Assembly (NCBI GenBank): GCA_963744105.1
Contig: CAVUSJ010000004.1
Location: 310,001-374,000 of the forward strand
Source: DASUPK01 sp963744105
GTDB lineage: Bacteria > Actinomycetota > Thermoleophilia > Solirubrobacterales > 70-9
Direction of reading: 5' to 3'
Length of the DNA stretch: 64,000 nt
The translations under genes were made by a program, and so were the position numbers. This document shows positions 45,776 to 54,041 of the stretch, piece by piece. Numbering within the stretch: position 1 is the first letter of the stretch; each line of letters opens with the position of its first letter. The notes under the pieces were generated by a model. The model was not told the origin of the DNA. It worked only from the letters and a program-made list of their open reading frames with translations, and did no database searches.

Positions 45776-47464
45776 CTAGCGGCCTGAGCCGGGGCCGCGC
45801 TCCCAGCTCGGGATCACCCGGGCGATCATCGCCCGGTCACCGTCTTGGCGGTCGAGCCTGATTACCGCGCAATCCCTCCAGCCAAGGTGCTGGAGGAGCG
45901 AGGGATGGATCCGCAGGCGGTAGCCGCGCGTCCGGGTGCCAGTGCCGGCCGGCATCCCGAGCAGGCCGGCCGTGCGGGTCGTGCTCTGCCACTCGCCCAC
46001 CTGGCCCGCCATCCGGGCCACCGCGTCGGCGTCGTCCGGGCCCATGCGGAGCCCGAGAACGCTCCCCACCGTCGCCTTCATGCGGCCCGCGAAGCCATCC
46101 CCTGCGACATCGAGATCTGACATCGCATGAGTCGCCACGACGGCCGAGACGCCCGCCGCTCGCCCTCGGGTGAAGAGCCGCTCCACTTGCTCGGCCTCGA
46201 TCGCCCCGAACTCGTCGATCGCGACGAGGGTCGGGATCGGCCTGCCCTGGAGCTGGGACGCGATCGCTCCCAGCTCGATCGCGATCGCCGACCCGATCTT
46301 CTCGGCGACGATTCCGTAGCGCTCGGCGTCGAGTCGGAAGTACACGACGGCGCGCCTGCGAATCGCCTCGGAGAGGTCCAGGACGGGACCGGCTCCCGAG
46401 TCGGGATCGAGCCACTCGCGGCCGGGGCCCGACTCCGCCAATACCGCCAGGCGGCTGCGGAGCCCGGCGACGTCGGAGCGCTCCCTTGGGGTGAGCGCAT
46501 TGACGAATCGATCCAGCTCGCCGGCCAGTTCCGGGGTCCCGTGCTTGGCGACATGCGCGGCGAGGCGATCCGCGTCGCAGAGCTCCAGAACCGCCGGCAG
46601 GGTCAGCCGAGTGCCTGTGCTCTCCATCTCGCGAACCACCCACCGCAGGAACCGGGTCGCCTCCGCCAGGTAGAAGGGCTCCGACCACTCCTCGCAGGCG
46701 AGCAGCTTCGCGACGGTCTCGTCGACCCCGCCGCTCGCAAGCACGTCCCAGACCGTCGGTCCCTCAGGACTGACCAAGACGAACGGGCGTCCGACCATGT
46801 CCGCGGTCCGGCGAGCCTGAGCCTCGAGCTCCGGATCATTCTTCGCCTCGACCAAGACCACTCCGGAGCCCCCTAGCGCGTGCTCATGGGCCAGCACGCC
46901 GAGCAGGGTCGACTTGCCGGCGCCGGTCGCGCCGACGATCAGAGTGTGGGATCCGGACTGACCGCCCGCCGGGATCCTCGCAACCCGCCCTCGGCGGGTG
47001 ACCCCGATTGCGATCTCCGCGCTCGATCCGTTGGTCATGCGGCGGCGGGCCAGACGCCGGTGGATCAAGTGATGCGGTCCGATCCGCTCCCGAGCCTCGT
47101 GCCCTCGATCATCACCGGCGCGGCGATCCTCGACATGAATGAGGACTCCGACACCGAGATGCCCGACGAGCATCGCCGCGAGCGCCGTAATCGTCGCGAC
47201 TGCCGCGTCTCCCGTGAGAGCCCCGGACAAGACGAACATGATCGCGAGGCCCAGGGGGACGAGCCAGAGCAGCCCCCACTCGAACCCAGCGCGCAGCTTG
47301 CGGACTGAGATAAATGCGACCAGCGCACCGACTACGAGGCCGCCGAAGGCGAACTCGGTGAACAGCTGCAGGTAATGCAACGCGTGGCTGGTGTGGGCAA
47401 GCGTTCCGTTGCTCCGCTCAGCCGAGCCCTTGACGGCTTTGGCGGATGGATAGAGGTGGCTCAT
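45776..47464 (-). CDS. conjugation-type DNA-pumping ATPase (TraD/VirD4-like)
   Basis: 562 residues. Two to three membrane helices at about 35-105 (FTEFAFGGLVVGALVAFISV, later AVATITALAAMLVGHLGV), then a RecA-like motor: Walker A VGATGAGKST, Walker B LVAIDEFGAIE, and the sensor segment VVATHAMSDLDVAG. This matches type IV coupling proteins/TraG-like ATPases that feed DNA into a transfer channel. No VirB4 or pilus genes are in the window, so transfer may use a single-pump mechanism as in actinobacterial elements, or need other elements. The hairpin-rich region lies upstream of its start. Confidence 0.8.
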   Translation of the reverse strand: MSHLYPSAKAVKGSAERSNGTLAHTSHALHYLQLFTEFAFGGLVVGALVAFISVRKLRAGFEWGLLWLVPLGLAIMFVLSGALTGDAAVATITALAAMLVGHLGVGVLIHVEDRRAGDDRGHEARERIGPHHLIHRRLARRRMTNGSSAEIAIGVTRRGRVARIPAGGQSGSHTLIVGATGAGKSTLLGVLAHEHALGGSGVVLVEAKNDPELEAQARRTADMVGRPFVLVSPEGPTVWDVLASGGVDETVAKLLACEEWSEPFYLAEATRFLRWVVREMESTGTRLTLPAVLELCDADRLAAHVAKHGTPELAGELDRFVNALTPRERSDVAGLRSRLAVLAESGPGREWLDPDSGAGPVLDLSEAIRRRAVVYFRLDAERYGIVAEKIGSAIAIELGAIASQLQGRPIPTLVAIDEFGAIEAEQVERLFTRGRAAGVSAVVATHAMSDLDVAGDGFAGRMKATVGSVLGLRMGPDDADAVARMAGQVGEWQSTTRTAGLLGMPAGTGTRTRGYRLRIHPSLLQHLGWRDCAVIRLDRQDGDRAMIARVIPSWERGPGSGR

Positions 47465-47671
47465 GGAGTCTCCGTTTCGTCGCGGTGGCCCATCAATCCC
47501 CGAAGAGGCAGCCAGTCCGATCTCGTCTAGCTGCCCTCAACCTGCATGACGAGATTTCGCGGTTCTTGACCCACCGAATTTGAATTGCCTTGACTCACTC
47601 ACTGCTCGCAAGACGACCCTGGCCGCGAAATGGGGCCACCTCTGCCCCTGCTTGTTTCTCCACGCTCCAGG

Positions 47672-47784
47672 CGCCCGCGTCCCGTGCCTCCTCTCCGCCC
47701 GACGCCGCTGACCCCGTGAACCCACATCGTGGGGGCGCGGGGTCAGCGGCGGGAAGGGCGGCCCCTACGCACGGGACGCGGGCG
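47672..47784. repeat. 113-bp nested palindrome with three-tier stem
   Basis: Four pairs of perfect arms nest on one centre: 47672-47687 with 47769-47784 (16 bp), 47695-47700 with 47756-47761 (6 bp, CCGCCC/GGGCGG), 47703-47716 with 47738-47751 (14 bp), and an apical CCCAC-ATC-GTGGG (47721-47733). The segment is non-coding and 200 bp upstream of the DNA-pump ATPase. Such structures occur at transfer origins, rolling-circle origins and structured RNAs. Which one is not decided by sequence. Confidence 0.85.
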
Positions 47785-47785
47785 T

Positions 47786-48191
47786 AGGTGCGGAACCCGA
47801 TTCCGCACCTCTTCTTCGCACCTGGCTTGGGCATCGAGTCTCTAGAGAGCCGACCTGGCCGAGTGTTGCGCCGCCTTGCCGGCGGCCGTCAACCCCTCTG
47901 GGGTACGGCGCTCCGCGCCTTGACTGCCGCCCCGGCGGCGCTATTTGGCTTGCAGGTCGGGCCTGTGGTTGTGCGTTGGGGAACTGGACCTGTGCGGCCT
48001 ACGGCTAGCTTCTGCTTTCACGCGAAAGCGCGAGCGAACATCGCCACTAGTTCAAGTGAAGTGGCGGCCCTGCGGGCCGCCTTGCCGTCAGGTAGTACGC
48101 CGGCCACCTCCGGTCCACGCGGGCCCGACGTGCAGGGGCCGGTCACGGCCTCTGGAGATACCGCGGGAGCGGCCGCGCGAAGCGCGCGGCC
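47786..48191. repeat. series of short perfect hairpins
   Basis: Within 406 bp there are at least eight perfect small hairpins, most with 2-5 nt loops: 47786-47810 (10-bp stem AGGTGCGGAA), 47870-47886 (6 bp), 47892-47904 (5 bp), 47907-47919 (5 bp), 47926-47939 (6 bp), 48014-48029 (6 bp), 48063-48081 (8 bp, GGCGGCCC), 48171-48191 (9 bp, GGCCGCGCG). No convincing gene is present between 47465 and 48304, so this whole gap is a structured non-coding region together with the nested palindrome. Confidence 0.75.
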
Positions 48192-48304
48192 CGCGTCGCC
48201 GGATCGCAAGCGGAAGCGTCGCCGCCACTGCGCGTCGACCGCGGTTCAGCCGAAGAGCGCGGCGGACACGTCCCGGTAGCCGTAGTTCACGCCACCGCGG
48301 TTGA

Positions 48305-48967
48305 GTGACATCGTTCGCAGGCGAACGCGGCCTCGACCCACCGGAGGACGACCAGACGATGCTACGCCGGAAGTGGATGGAACAGGTCTACGCGAGCTCT
48401 TCGCCGGAGCAGCGGCCGACGGTGGACGAGCGGGGTCGAGGTCTCCTGGACAGGGGCCGGAGCATGACCGCGCTCCGGCTCTACACGGACGGCAGCTGCG
48501 CCGCCCCGGGCGCCGTGGGTGGGTGGGCCTGGATCCTCGTCAGTGAGCACGCCGTAGCCTCCGGCTCGGGCGCGACTCCCGGCTCGTCGACCCATATGGC
48601 GGCCGAGTTGACCGCGGCGATCGAGGGGCTGGCCTACCTCGTCGCGTCCGGCGTCCGCGAGGTCGAGCTCCTCTCTGACTCGAGGTACCTCGTCCGCGGA
48701 ATGAGCTCCAACGGCCGCACCGGATGGGCGCACGCCGCCGCGGAGCGCGAGTGGCGCACCTCACGCGGCAAGCCTCTCGCCAATCGTGACCTCTGGGAGC
48801 GGCTCCTCGAACTGGAGGGCTGCCTCGCCGTCACCTGGCGCCACGTGCCCGGCCACCGACCGAAGAAGGACACGAGCGACGACGCCCGCTACAACCGCGA
48901 GGTCGATGCGCTGGCGGGGGAGGCCCGCCGAGGCTTGCTCGTGCCAGCCCCCCAAACGCGGGCATGA
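48305..48967 (+). CDS. RNase HI with N-terminal extension
   Basis: 220 residues from the GTG, or 167 from the ATG at 48464 (MTALRLYTDGSC). The RNase H fold has all four acidic residues: Asp in YTDGSCAAPG, Glu in HMAAELTAAIEG, Asp in LLSDSRYLVRG, and Asp in NREVDALAGEA, plus the His loop WRHVPGHRPKKDTSDD. It removes RNA from RNA:DNA hybrids. The 53-residue extension (ending EQRPTVDERGRGLLDRG) has no known domain. Position right after the hairpin region of an integrated element suggests a part in its replication. Confidence 0.85.
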   Translation: MTSFAGERGLDPPEDDQTMLRRKWMEQVYASSSPEQRPTVDERGRGLLDRGRSMTALRLYTDGSCAAPGAVGGWAWILVSEHAVASGSGATPGSSTHMAAELTAAIEGLAYLVASGVREVELLSDSRYLVRGMSSNGRTGWAHAAAEREWRTSRGKPLANRDLWERLLELEGCLAVTWRHVPGHRPKKDTSDDARYNREVDALAGEARRGLLVPAPQTRA

Positions 48968-49063
48968 AACTCGGCTGAGCGAATGTGCGGGAATGTCCCC
49001 CCGCTGCGGGCTGCGGGCCGCCTGCCGCGACTCGCCCGCGCGGCCAACCTTGGCCAGCGGCCT

Positions 49064-49666
49064 TTAGCGTTCCACGCGATAGCGCACATGCGTCGCGTGC
49101 GGTGAGTGGAGGGTCTCGAGTGGCGTCAACCCGAGCTCGGCGATCCCGTCGAACAACCGCTCGCCCTCCCCGAGAAGCACAGGGGCGATGTCGAGCGTCA
49201 GCTCGTCCACGACCCCGGCCGTGAGCGCCTGACGCACCGTCGAGGCGCCGCCCGCGACGTCGACACCGCGCTCGCCGGCGATCGCCGTGGCCTGCTCGAA
49301 TGCCGCTTCGAAGCCGTCGGTGACAAAGTGAAACGTGGTGCCGCCCTGCAGCTCGATCGGGTCGTGGGCGTGGTGGGTGAGGACGAAGACGGGGGCGTGA
49401 TACGGCGGCTCGTCGCCCCACCAGCCGCGCCAGTCCTCGTCCCAGGCGCCGCGGATCGGGCCGAACATGTTGCGGCCCATGACGTAGGCACCGCGAGGAC
49501 GCATCAGCCAGCTCTGGGCGGTCAGATCCGCCTCGTCCGCCACCTCGCCAAGATGCCAGGCGTGGACCTGCCTGCCGCCGACGCCGAGCGGGTTCTCGCG
49601 GCTCTGGCTCGGCCCGGCGACGAAGCCGTCGAGCGAGATGGACATGTGGCAGGTAGTCAAGGTCAT
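49064..49666 (-). CDS. dihydrofolate reductase-like (RibD C-terminal) family protein
   Basis: 200 residues. Typical YyaP/RibD-C blocks: CHMSISLDGFVAGPSQS, GAYVMGRNMFGPIRG, FVLTHHAHDPIEL, DVAGGASTVRQAL and DELTLDIAPVLLGEGERLFD. Family members bind NADPH and reduce small pterin- or pyrimidine-like compounds; the true substrate of this stand-alone class is unknown. Single-gene unit, convergent with the RNase HI gene. Confidence 0.88.
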   Translation of the reverse strand: MTLTTCHMSISLDGFVAGPSQSRENPLGVGGRQVHAWHLGEVADEADLTAQSWLMRPRGAYVMGRNMFGPIRGAWDEDWRGWWGDEPPYHAPVFVLTHHAHDPIELQGGTTFHFVTDGFEAAFEQATAIAGERGVDVAGGASTVRQALTAGVVDELTLDIAPVLLGEGERLFDGIAELGLTPLETLHSPHATHVRYRVER

Positions 49667-50052
49667 GGCGTCTTAGATTGACACCAGTCGCGGAACTCAT
49701 CGGCGCGACTCGCTTCAGCGATGTTCCTCGGACGCCTCCGGAAGGAGCCACCCGCGACGAGTGCCGCGAATTTGTTCGCGCCGGCTAGCGCGCAGCAGCC
49801 CGCTTTCGTCGACTCGCGTCGACTGTGCCGCGGGGACGTCACGCGCCCGGATCGCCCGCATGGCGCTCGCCACCACAGCTCCGTCGCCGGCCGCGGAGCG
49901 GTCCGGCGCTTGACTAGTTACCGCAAAGAAACTCGTCAGGACAGCGCGAGGAACAGCACCGCTACATGGGAGAGCGTTCTAAAATCTCGCCCGGGGAGGG
50001 CCGGGCGCCTGTAGACCTACGCGGCTGGGCTGGTGCCGTTAGTTTGCGCAGA
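49667..50052. other. non-coding stretch without recognised feature
   Basis: About 385 bp between divergent genes. I see no convincing reading frame, tRNA or strong hairpin. It must contain the promoters of the DHFR-like gene and of the membrane protein at 50053. Base composition begins to fall slightly from here to about 54 kb. Confidence 0.4.
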
Positions 50053-50588
50053 GTGAACGAGGACCTGAAGGGGCTCTTAGGGACGGTCGGGAAGGTGGCC
50101 GGCGCGATCGCGGTAGTCCTCACGATCGTAACGGGCGTCGGCGCGATCATCGGGTGGGCGAACGACCATAGCCTCGGGAAGAGCCTGCACAACGTCATCC
50201 CCGTCGTAGGGTGGGTTGGTTTTGGCTTCGCGGTGCTCGGGGGGCTATCGTTCGTGATTGTCTCGTTCTTCCCGGAGCCTGACCCCGAGACCGGAGTTAA
50301 GCCGCGTGTGGAGCCTGTGGTCCTCGTGCTCGGTGTCTTCTTCATCGCCGTGTTCGTTGGAGTACTCGTTATCTTCGGGCCCCGGACGCTCGGCTGGGTT
50401 GGATTCGGGTACCTTTGCTTGGGCCTGCTTGGGTCTCCATTTGCGCTTTACCACTCGCTGCAGACGCGTTCATGTCCATCCTGTGAGAAGCGGATTTCGT
50501 CCGGGCCCACTACTGCTCCAACTGCGGCCATCACTTGGAAGCGCCACCAAGGCTGCCTAGTTGCCGCCTGTGTGTCGCATCGAAATGA
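50053..50588 (+). pseudogene. membrane protein with C-terminal zinc ribbon, one-base frameshift
   Basis: From a GTG (VNEDLKGLLGTVGKVAGA) the frame encodes about four membrane helices (AIAVVLTIVTGVGAIIG; VGWVGFGFAVLGGLSFVIV; VVLVLGVFFIAVFVGVLVI; VGFGYLCLGLLGSPFAL), then the first zinc pair SCPSCEKRIS. One base appears lost near 50504: the next frame reads AHYCSNCGHHLEAPPRLP, the second CxxC of a zinc ribbon, and ends at 50588. As written the original frame runs on to 50733 with unrelated sequence. Corrected length is about 178 residues. Function unknown. Confidence 0.6.
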
Positions 50589-50729
50589 GCAGCGACTGTG
50601 TGTCTGTGGCCATGCACGTCGCGGGATAGCCGATAACGGCAGTCTGCGGTGGGCCAGCGTGCGCGAATGTCACCCGCGTAGCCAGGCTGAATGGGCTGGA
50701 GTGGGAGCGGGTGGAACCGGTCATGAAAA

Positions 50730-51404
50730 GTGAGATTCTTCCAGCGGCCGATGCCCGACGCCGAGACCAACAACCAAGCACCACCGGCCTGGGTGTCCGC
50801 GGCGCAGGACGAGTGGCGGCTCCACCGGGGGAGCATCTCCGACGCCGAGGGGGCCGCGCAACAGACCCTGACCTTCGGCGGGGCAACGGTCGGTGTCCTA
50901 ATCGCAGGGGGGATCACTGGCTGGAAGCAAGTCGTACCTTCGACACTGATCTTCCTCGTCGTGATCCCGCTCGTGATCGCAGCGGTCGGCGCGCAGTGGG
51001 CCGGGCAAAAGATGTCCGTCCAGCGGGACGGGCGATACGTGCGCGATCTCGAAGCTGCGATTCGGGCTGCGTACGGGAGCCAGGGCGAGATTCCCGCTGC
51101 GTTCTTCGTCTGGCAGAAGCTGGAGGCCGAAGGCTTGGCCAAGAGCGGGATACGGCCTGACCGACGCTGGCTCGCTGCTGCCGCGACCGCCGCGTTTCTG
51201 CTGCTCGCCGATTGGTCGCTCGCGATTGGCATCTACCGTGGGTGGCACTGGCATCCGTGGCTGGTCGCGTGCGTCGCCGCAGTGGAATGGGTGGCTCTTA
51301 CCGCTGCCCTCGTGTGGTTGACTGTGAAGCTGAACGCGACTGAGAAGGGGAATGAGGCACATCAAGCAGCGATGGCTTCGATCAGCGGCGCGACTGAGAA
51401 GTAG
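50730..51404 (+). CDS. membrane protein, unknown function
   Basis: 224 residues from a GTG (or ATG at 50751). Four hydrophobic segments pair up as two hairpins (LTFGGATVGVLIAGGIT with TLIFLVVIPLVIAAVGAQW; then LAAAATAAFLLLADWSLAIG with ACVAAVEWVALTAALVWL), separated by a charged cytoplasmic part of about 60 residues. No family recognised. Located in the accessory zone. Confidence 0.55.
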   Translation: MRFFQRPMPDAETNNQAPPAWVSAAQDEWRLHRGSISDAEGAAQQTLTFGGATVGVLIAGGITGWKQVVPSTLIFLVVIPLVIAAVGAQWAGQKMSVQRDGRYVRDLEAAIRAAYGSQGEIPAAFFVWQKLEAEGLAKSGIRPDRRWLAAAATAAFLLLADWSLAIGIYRGWHWHPWLVACVAAVEWVALTAALVWLTVKLNATEKGNEAHQAAMASISGATEK

Positions 51405-51627
51405 CCGCTCGCCTGAGAGCGAAGCGTCCTTTTCCTAGGTCCCGGGTATTACCGCTACTCAGTAGTCGCTTGCCGGACCCGCCGCAGCGGGTGCAGATTT
51501 GACCGGGCGGCAGGGCGCGACGTCGACGTTCGCGGGGGGTCATCAGGTAGGTGATTCGGGCGGCGGTCGTCCCGGATTTATCCAGCCGGCGCCTCTCCCG
51601 ATAAAGCGCAATCGCACCCGCAAACAA
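51382..51627 (-). CDS. possible small membrane-anchored zinc protein
   Basis: 81 codons from a TTG. The frame opens only 14 codons further up, after an in-frame TAA; counting those codons there is a membrane helix (APIIAAILAGLFAGAIALYR) followed by an Arg-rich linker and a DnaJ-like ICTRCGGSGKRLLSS. The helix is cut by the lack of a standard start, so this may be a remnant or begin at an unusual codon. The end overlaps the convergent membrane protein by 23 bp. Confidence 0.3.
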   Translation of the reverse strand: MFAGAIALYRERRRLDKSGTTAARITYLMTPRERRRRALPPGQICTRCGGSGKRLLSSGNTRDLGKGRFALRRAATSQSRR

Positions 51628-52041
51628 GCCGGCGAGAATCGCAGCAATGATGGGCGCCCAGCCGCGACCTTAATCGACTGGTTCGAGGATTTGTCCAGCC
51701 GGGCTCTCGGACTCGCTTAAGTCATCTAGGCTTCGGGTGCCTGCAGGCCTGCGGCCGTCCGGCCCCCGAGGCCTCTCTGATGGGCGAGCGTGCTCTCCCA
51801 TGAGAGGTGGAGTCCTGGGGTGTCTGCGGTCGCCCTCGGCAGCTCCTCCTTTGCGCGAGAAGCAAGCGCCAGGTCGAAAGCGCTCCTTTCCATGCAAAGC
51901 AGGACCGCTGCTTTTCGTCCAAAGCAGCTATCCCGACAGCCCGGCGGCTTCGAGGGCTTCGACCCAGGTCATCTCGATGAATTGCCCTCTCGCCCCCCAC
52001 CGCGGTTGCCTCGCACCCATCAGTCCGGCTAGGGTCGGCCA
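51405..52041. other. gap with only weak coding signal
   Basis: Apart from the weak opposite-strand frame at 51382-51627, I find nothing supported in these 640 bp. There is no terminator with T-run and no repeat family. The last 100 bp must contain the promoter for the pentapeptide-repeat gene. Confidence 0.35.
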
Positions 52042-53277
52042 GTGACGCGACTGCGACTAGCCGTCTTCGTGGTCTTAGGCATCGGTCTGGCGGCCACCGC
52101 GGTCTGGGCCAACCGGCATGGATGGACCCGCGCGGTATTTGTCGTCGCGCTAATCGCCGCGATCTTGACTGCCCTCGCCTGGGGACTGTTCACCAAGCAA
52201 GACAAGAGTCGACTCGGTCGCTTACTGAAGCTGAAAAAGGCCGATGCTCGTGATCTTGGCTCCTCACTCCTGACCGGACTTCTTGTTGCGATATCGGTCT
52301 TCGGCCTGCAGGTTTACCTCGAGCGCGCCCGCGAGAAGGACGCTCAGGAACAGCAGCTGCGGCTCAGCATCGGGCTCAGCCGGGATCTGGCCGGATTGGA
52401 TGCCTCAGGCAAGAACCTCTCCGGGATCAGTCTTGCCGGCAAGGACCTCGACCGGGCCGACCTCGAGGGAGCAAATTTGCGCAACGCCAACCTCGAGGGT
52501 GCATCGCTGCGCGAGACAAACCTCAGGAACGCGCATCTAGACGGCGCGAGTCTCTACCAGGCCAATCTGGCCCGGTCGCAACTTTCCGGAGCTCATTTCG
52601 ATGGTGCGGACCTGCAGTTCGCAAACCTCAGTGACGCCGAGGTCTACGCGAGAGACGGATACGACGACGCCAGTTTCGACGGAGCCGAGGCCAACGCGCG
52701 GACTTGCTTCCCGCCCGACATCATCACTGGCCTGGGGGAGCCGAACCGCTCCTACAGGGAAGACCAACTCCAGGCAAAGGAAACGCTGGTCCACGGTGAG
52801 GTCAAAGCGCCGGCGTCGATTGGCTACCAGTGTCCCTTCAGCTTCTCTGATCTGATCGACGACTTACTCCAGTACCGCAAAAGGGGCCGAACCTACGAGC
52901 AGCTGGCCACGCCATGGCAAATGCCAGCGAGCTCGATTGCGCGGATTTTCGAAACACCGGGAACAGTCCCCCTTCGGCGCCAGTCAGTCCAGCTAAGGGC
53001 ACCAGTGTGTCCCGGCGCGACGCAGATCAGTTTGCGCCGAACCCAGTGGCAAACAGGGGGAGCCTTCGCACTTCTGGTGCGAAATCACGCCACGCCGGTC
53101 GATCAGACGATCGCTCTTCCTATGGTCACCAAGCTCGGCGGCACCTTTTTTCGGCGGATCCACATCGACGAGCCACTCAAGCGAGGAGCGACCGTCATCC
53201 TGTTCGCGACCCCAAACACCGACGAGACGGGGTTGAACTACGCCTTCGTCAAGAGAATTTCCGTTCGGCGCTGTTAG
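52042..53277 (+). CDS. membrane-anchored pentapeptide-repeat protein
   Basis: 411 residues from a GTG. Three N-terminal membrane helices (LAVFVVLGIGLAATAVWA; AVFVVALIAAILTALAWGL; SLLTGLLVAISVFGLQVYL), then about 18 pentapeptide repeats A(D/N)LxX (DRADLEGANLRNANLEGASL and so on, residues 130-205) that form a square beta helix, then a 200-residue C-terminal part with two hydrophobic beta domains (FALLVRNHATPV; ATVILFATPNTD). This tri-part design is common in anonymous actinobacterial membrane proteins. Role unknown; binding of a protein partner or DNA mimicry is possible. Confidence 0.72.
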   Translation: MTRLRLAVFVVLGIGLAATAVWANRHGWTRAVFVVALIAAILTALAWGLFTKQDKSRLGRLLKLKKADARDLGSSLLTGLLVAISVFGLQVYLERAREKDAQEQQLRLSIGLSRDLAGLDASGKNLSGISLAGKDLDRADLEGANLRNANLEGASLRETNLRNAHLDGASLYQANLARSQLSGAHFDGADLQFANLSDAEVYARDGYDDASFDGAEANARTCFPPDIITGLGEPNRSYREDQLQAKETLVHGEVKAPASIGYQCPFSFSDLIDDLLQYRKRGRTYEQLATPWQMPASSIARIFETPGTVPLRRQSVQLRAPVCPGATQISLRRTQWQTGGAFALLVRNHATPVDQTIALPMVTKLGGTFFRRIHIDEPLKRGATVILFATPNTDETGLNYAFVKRISVRRC

Positions 53278-53936
53278 TCGCTCGCGGAATTAGTGATCAC
53301 TGAACCGATCTGAGTAGTCGCAGGCGGGCACGTGACATGTTGAGTTGCCTGCGTCCCGTTTGTGCCCCGCGAGGCCTGCGGGTTGACAAGGCCGTTGGGT
53401 GGCTGGGGATCGCCGCATCGCGTGAAAGCAAAGCGCGCGCTAGCCCCGAGCCTGGCAGCTGGCGTTGCTGAGGCGGAGCACGGGATGCAGCTCAACAGCG
53501 AGGTGCCGAGGACGAGGCCGATCGCGGCGCCGAACGAAAGCGGGGTGGCGTCCGTGAGCCCGTGGAGGGGCGGCGGTGGCTGGTCGGGGGCGGCGGTGTG
53601 CGCCTGCATGCATGGGCAGGACGGCGCGGGCGGCGGATTGGTCCCGGGCGACTTCCTCCCAGAGTTGCGACGACGTCAGGCCGAGGTCATCTCAGCCAGG
53701 GCTTGGAGCGTTCTGGTTTCACACGCGCAGGGATCGTCAGCGCCGAACCCAGACTGCTGTCGTTGCTGATCGCAAAGAGGACGATGTTCCCGGTGCCTTC
53801 TGCGGCCGGATCACCTCGGTTAGGCCTTTGGCGCCGAGATCGGCCTGACCCGGAAAGCGGACGGACACTGCCGCGGCCCAGGCGGTCAAGGGGCTGGAGA
53901 AAAGCCGGTGTTGGTCCGTCCAAGGCCTTGCCTAAG
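53278..53936. other. 660-bp stretch without supported gene
   Basis: Open frames exist on both strands, but none shows a protein-like composition with a credible start. The opposite-strand frame 53274-53609 has one hydrophobic patch (AAIGLVLGTSLLSCIPC) and otherwise Pro/Ala-rich text. It could be decayed mobile-element or gene remnant; I cannot name it. Confidence 0.35.
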
Positions 53937-54041
53937 GTGACGGATCACGTCCGCGCCGAGAAGAAGAGCGTCGGTGTCGTTGAGCTCGACCAGAAGGACA
54001 TTGACCGAACCGTGGCCGACGCCGTGGAAACGGTGACCTAG
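53937..54041 (+). CDS. 34-residue acidic peptide directly before membrane protein gene
   Basis: A GTG opens 34 codons (VTDHVRAEKKSVGVVELDQK and on to VADAVETVT) that stop at the TAG touching the GTG of the next gene. Composition is protein-like and different from the upstream nonsense. It could be a short coupled leader gene or the end of a longer damaged gene. Confidence 0.35.
   Translation: MTDHVRAEKKSVGVVELDQKDIDRTVADAVETVT

Noticed and set aside
47788..48279. 163-codon open frame on the plus strand in the hairpin region
   Set aside because: Composition follows the hairpins, no domain-like pattern, no ribosome binding site; better explained as open by chance in GC-rich DNA.
53274..53609. 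111-codon opposite-strand frame with one hydrophobic patch
   Set aside because: Mostly Pro/Ala/Thr text, no credible start signal and no family match; kept only as a remark in the gap entry.
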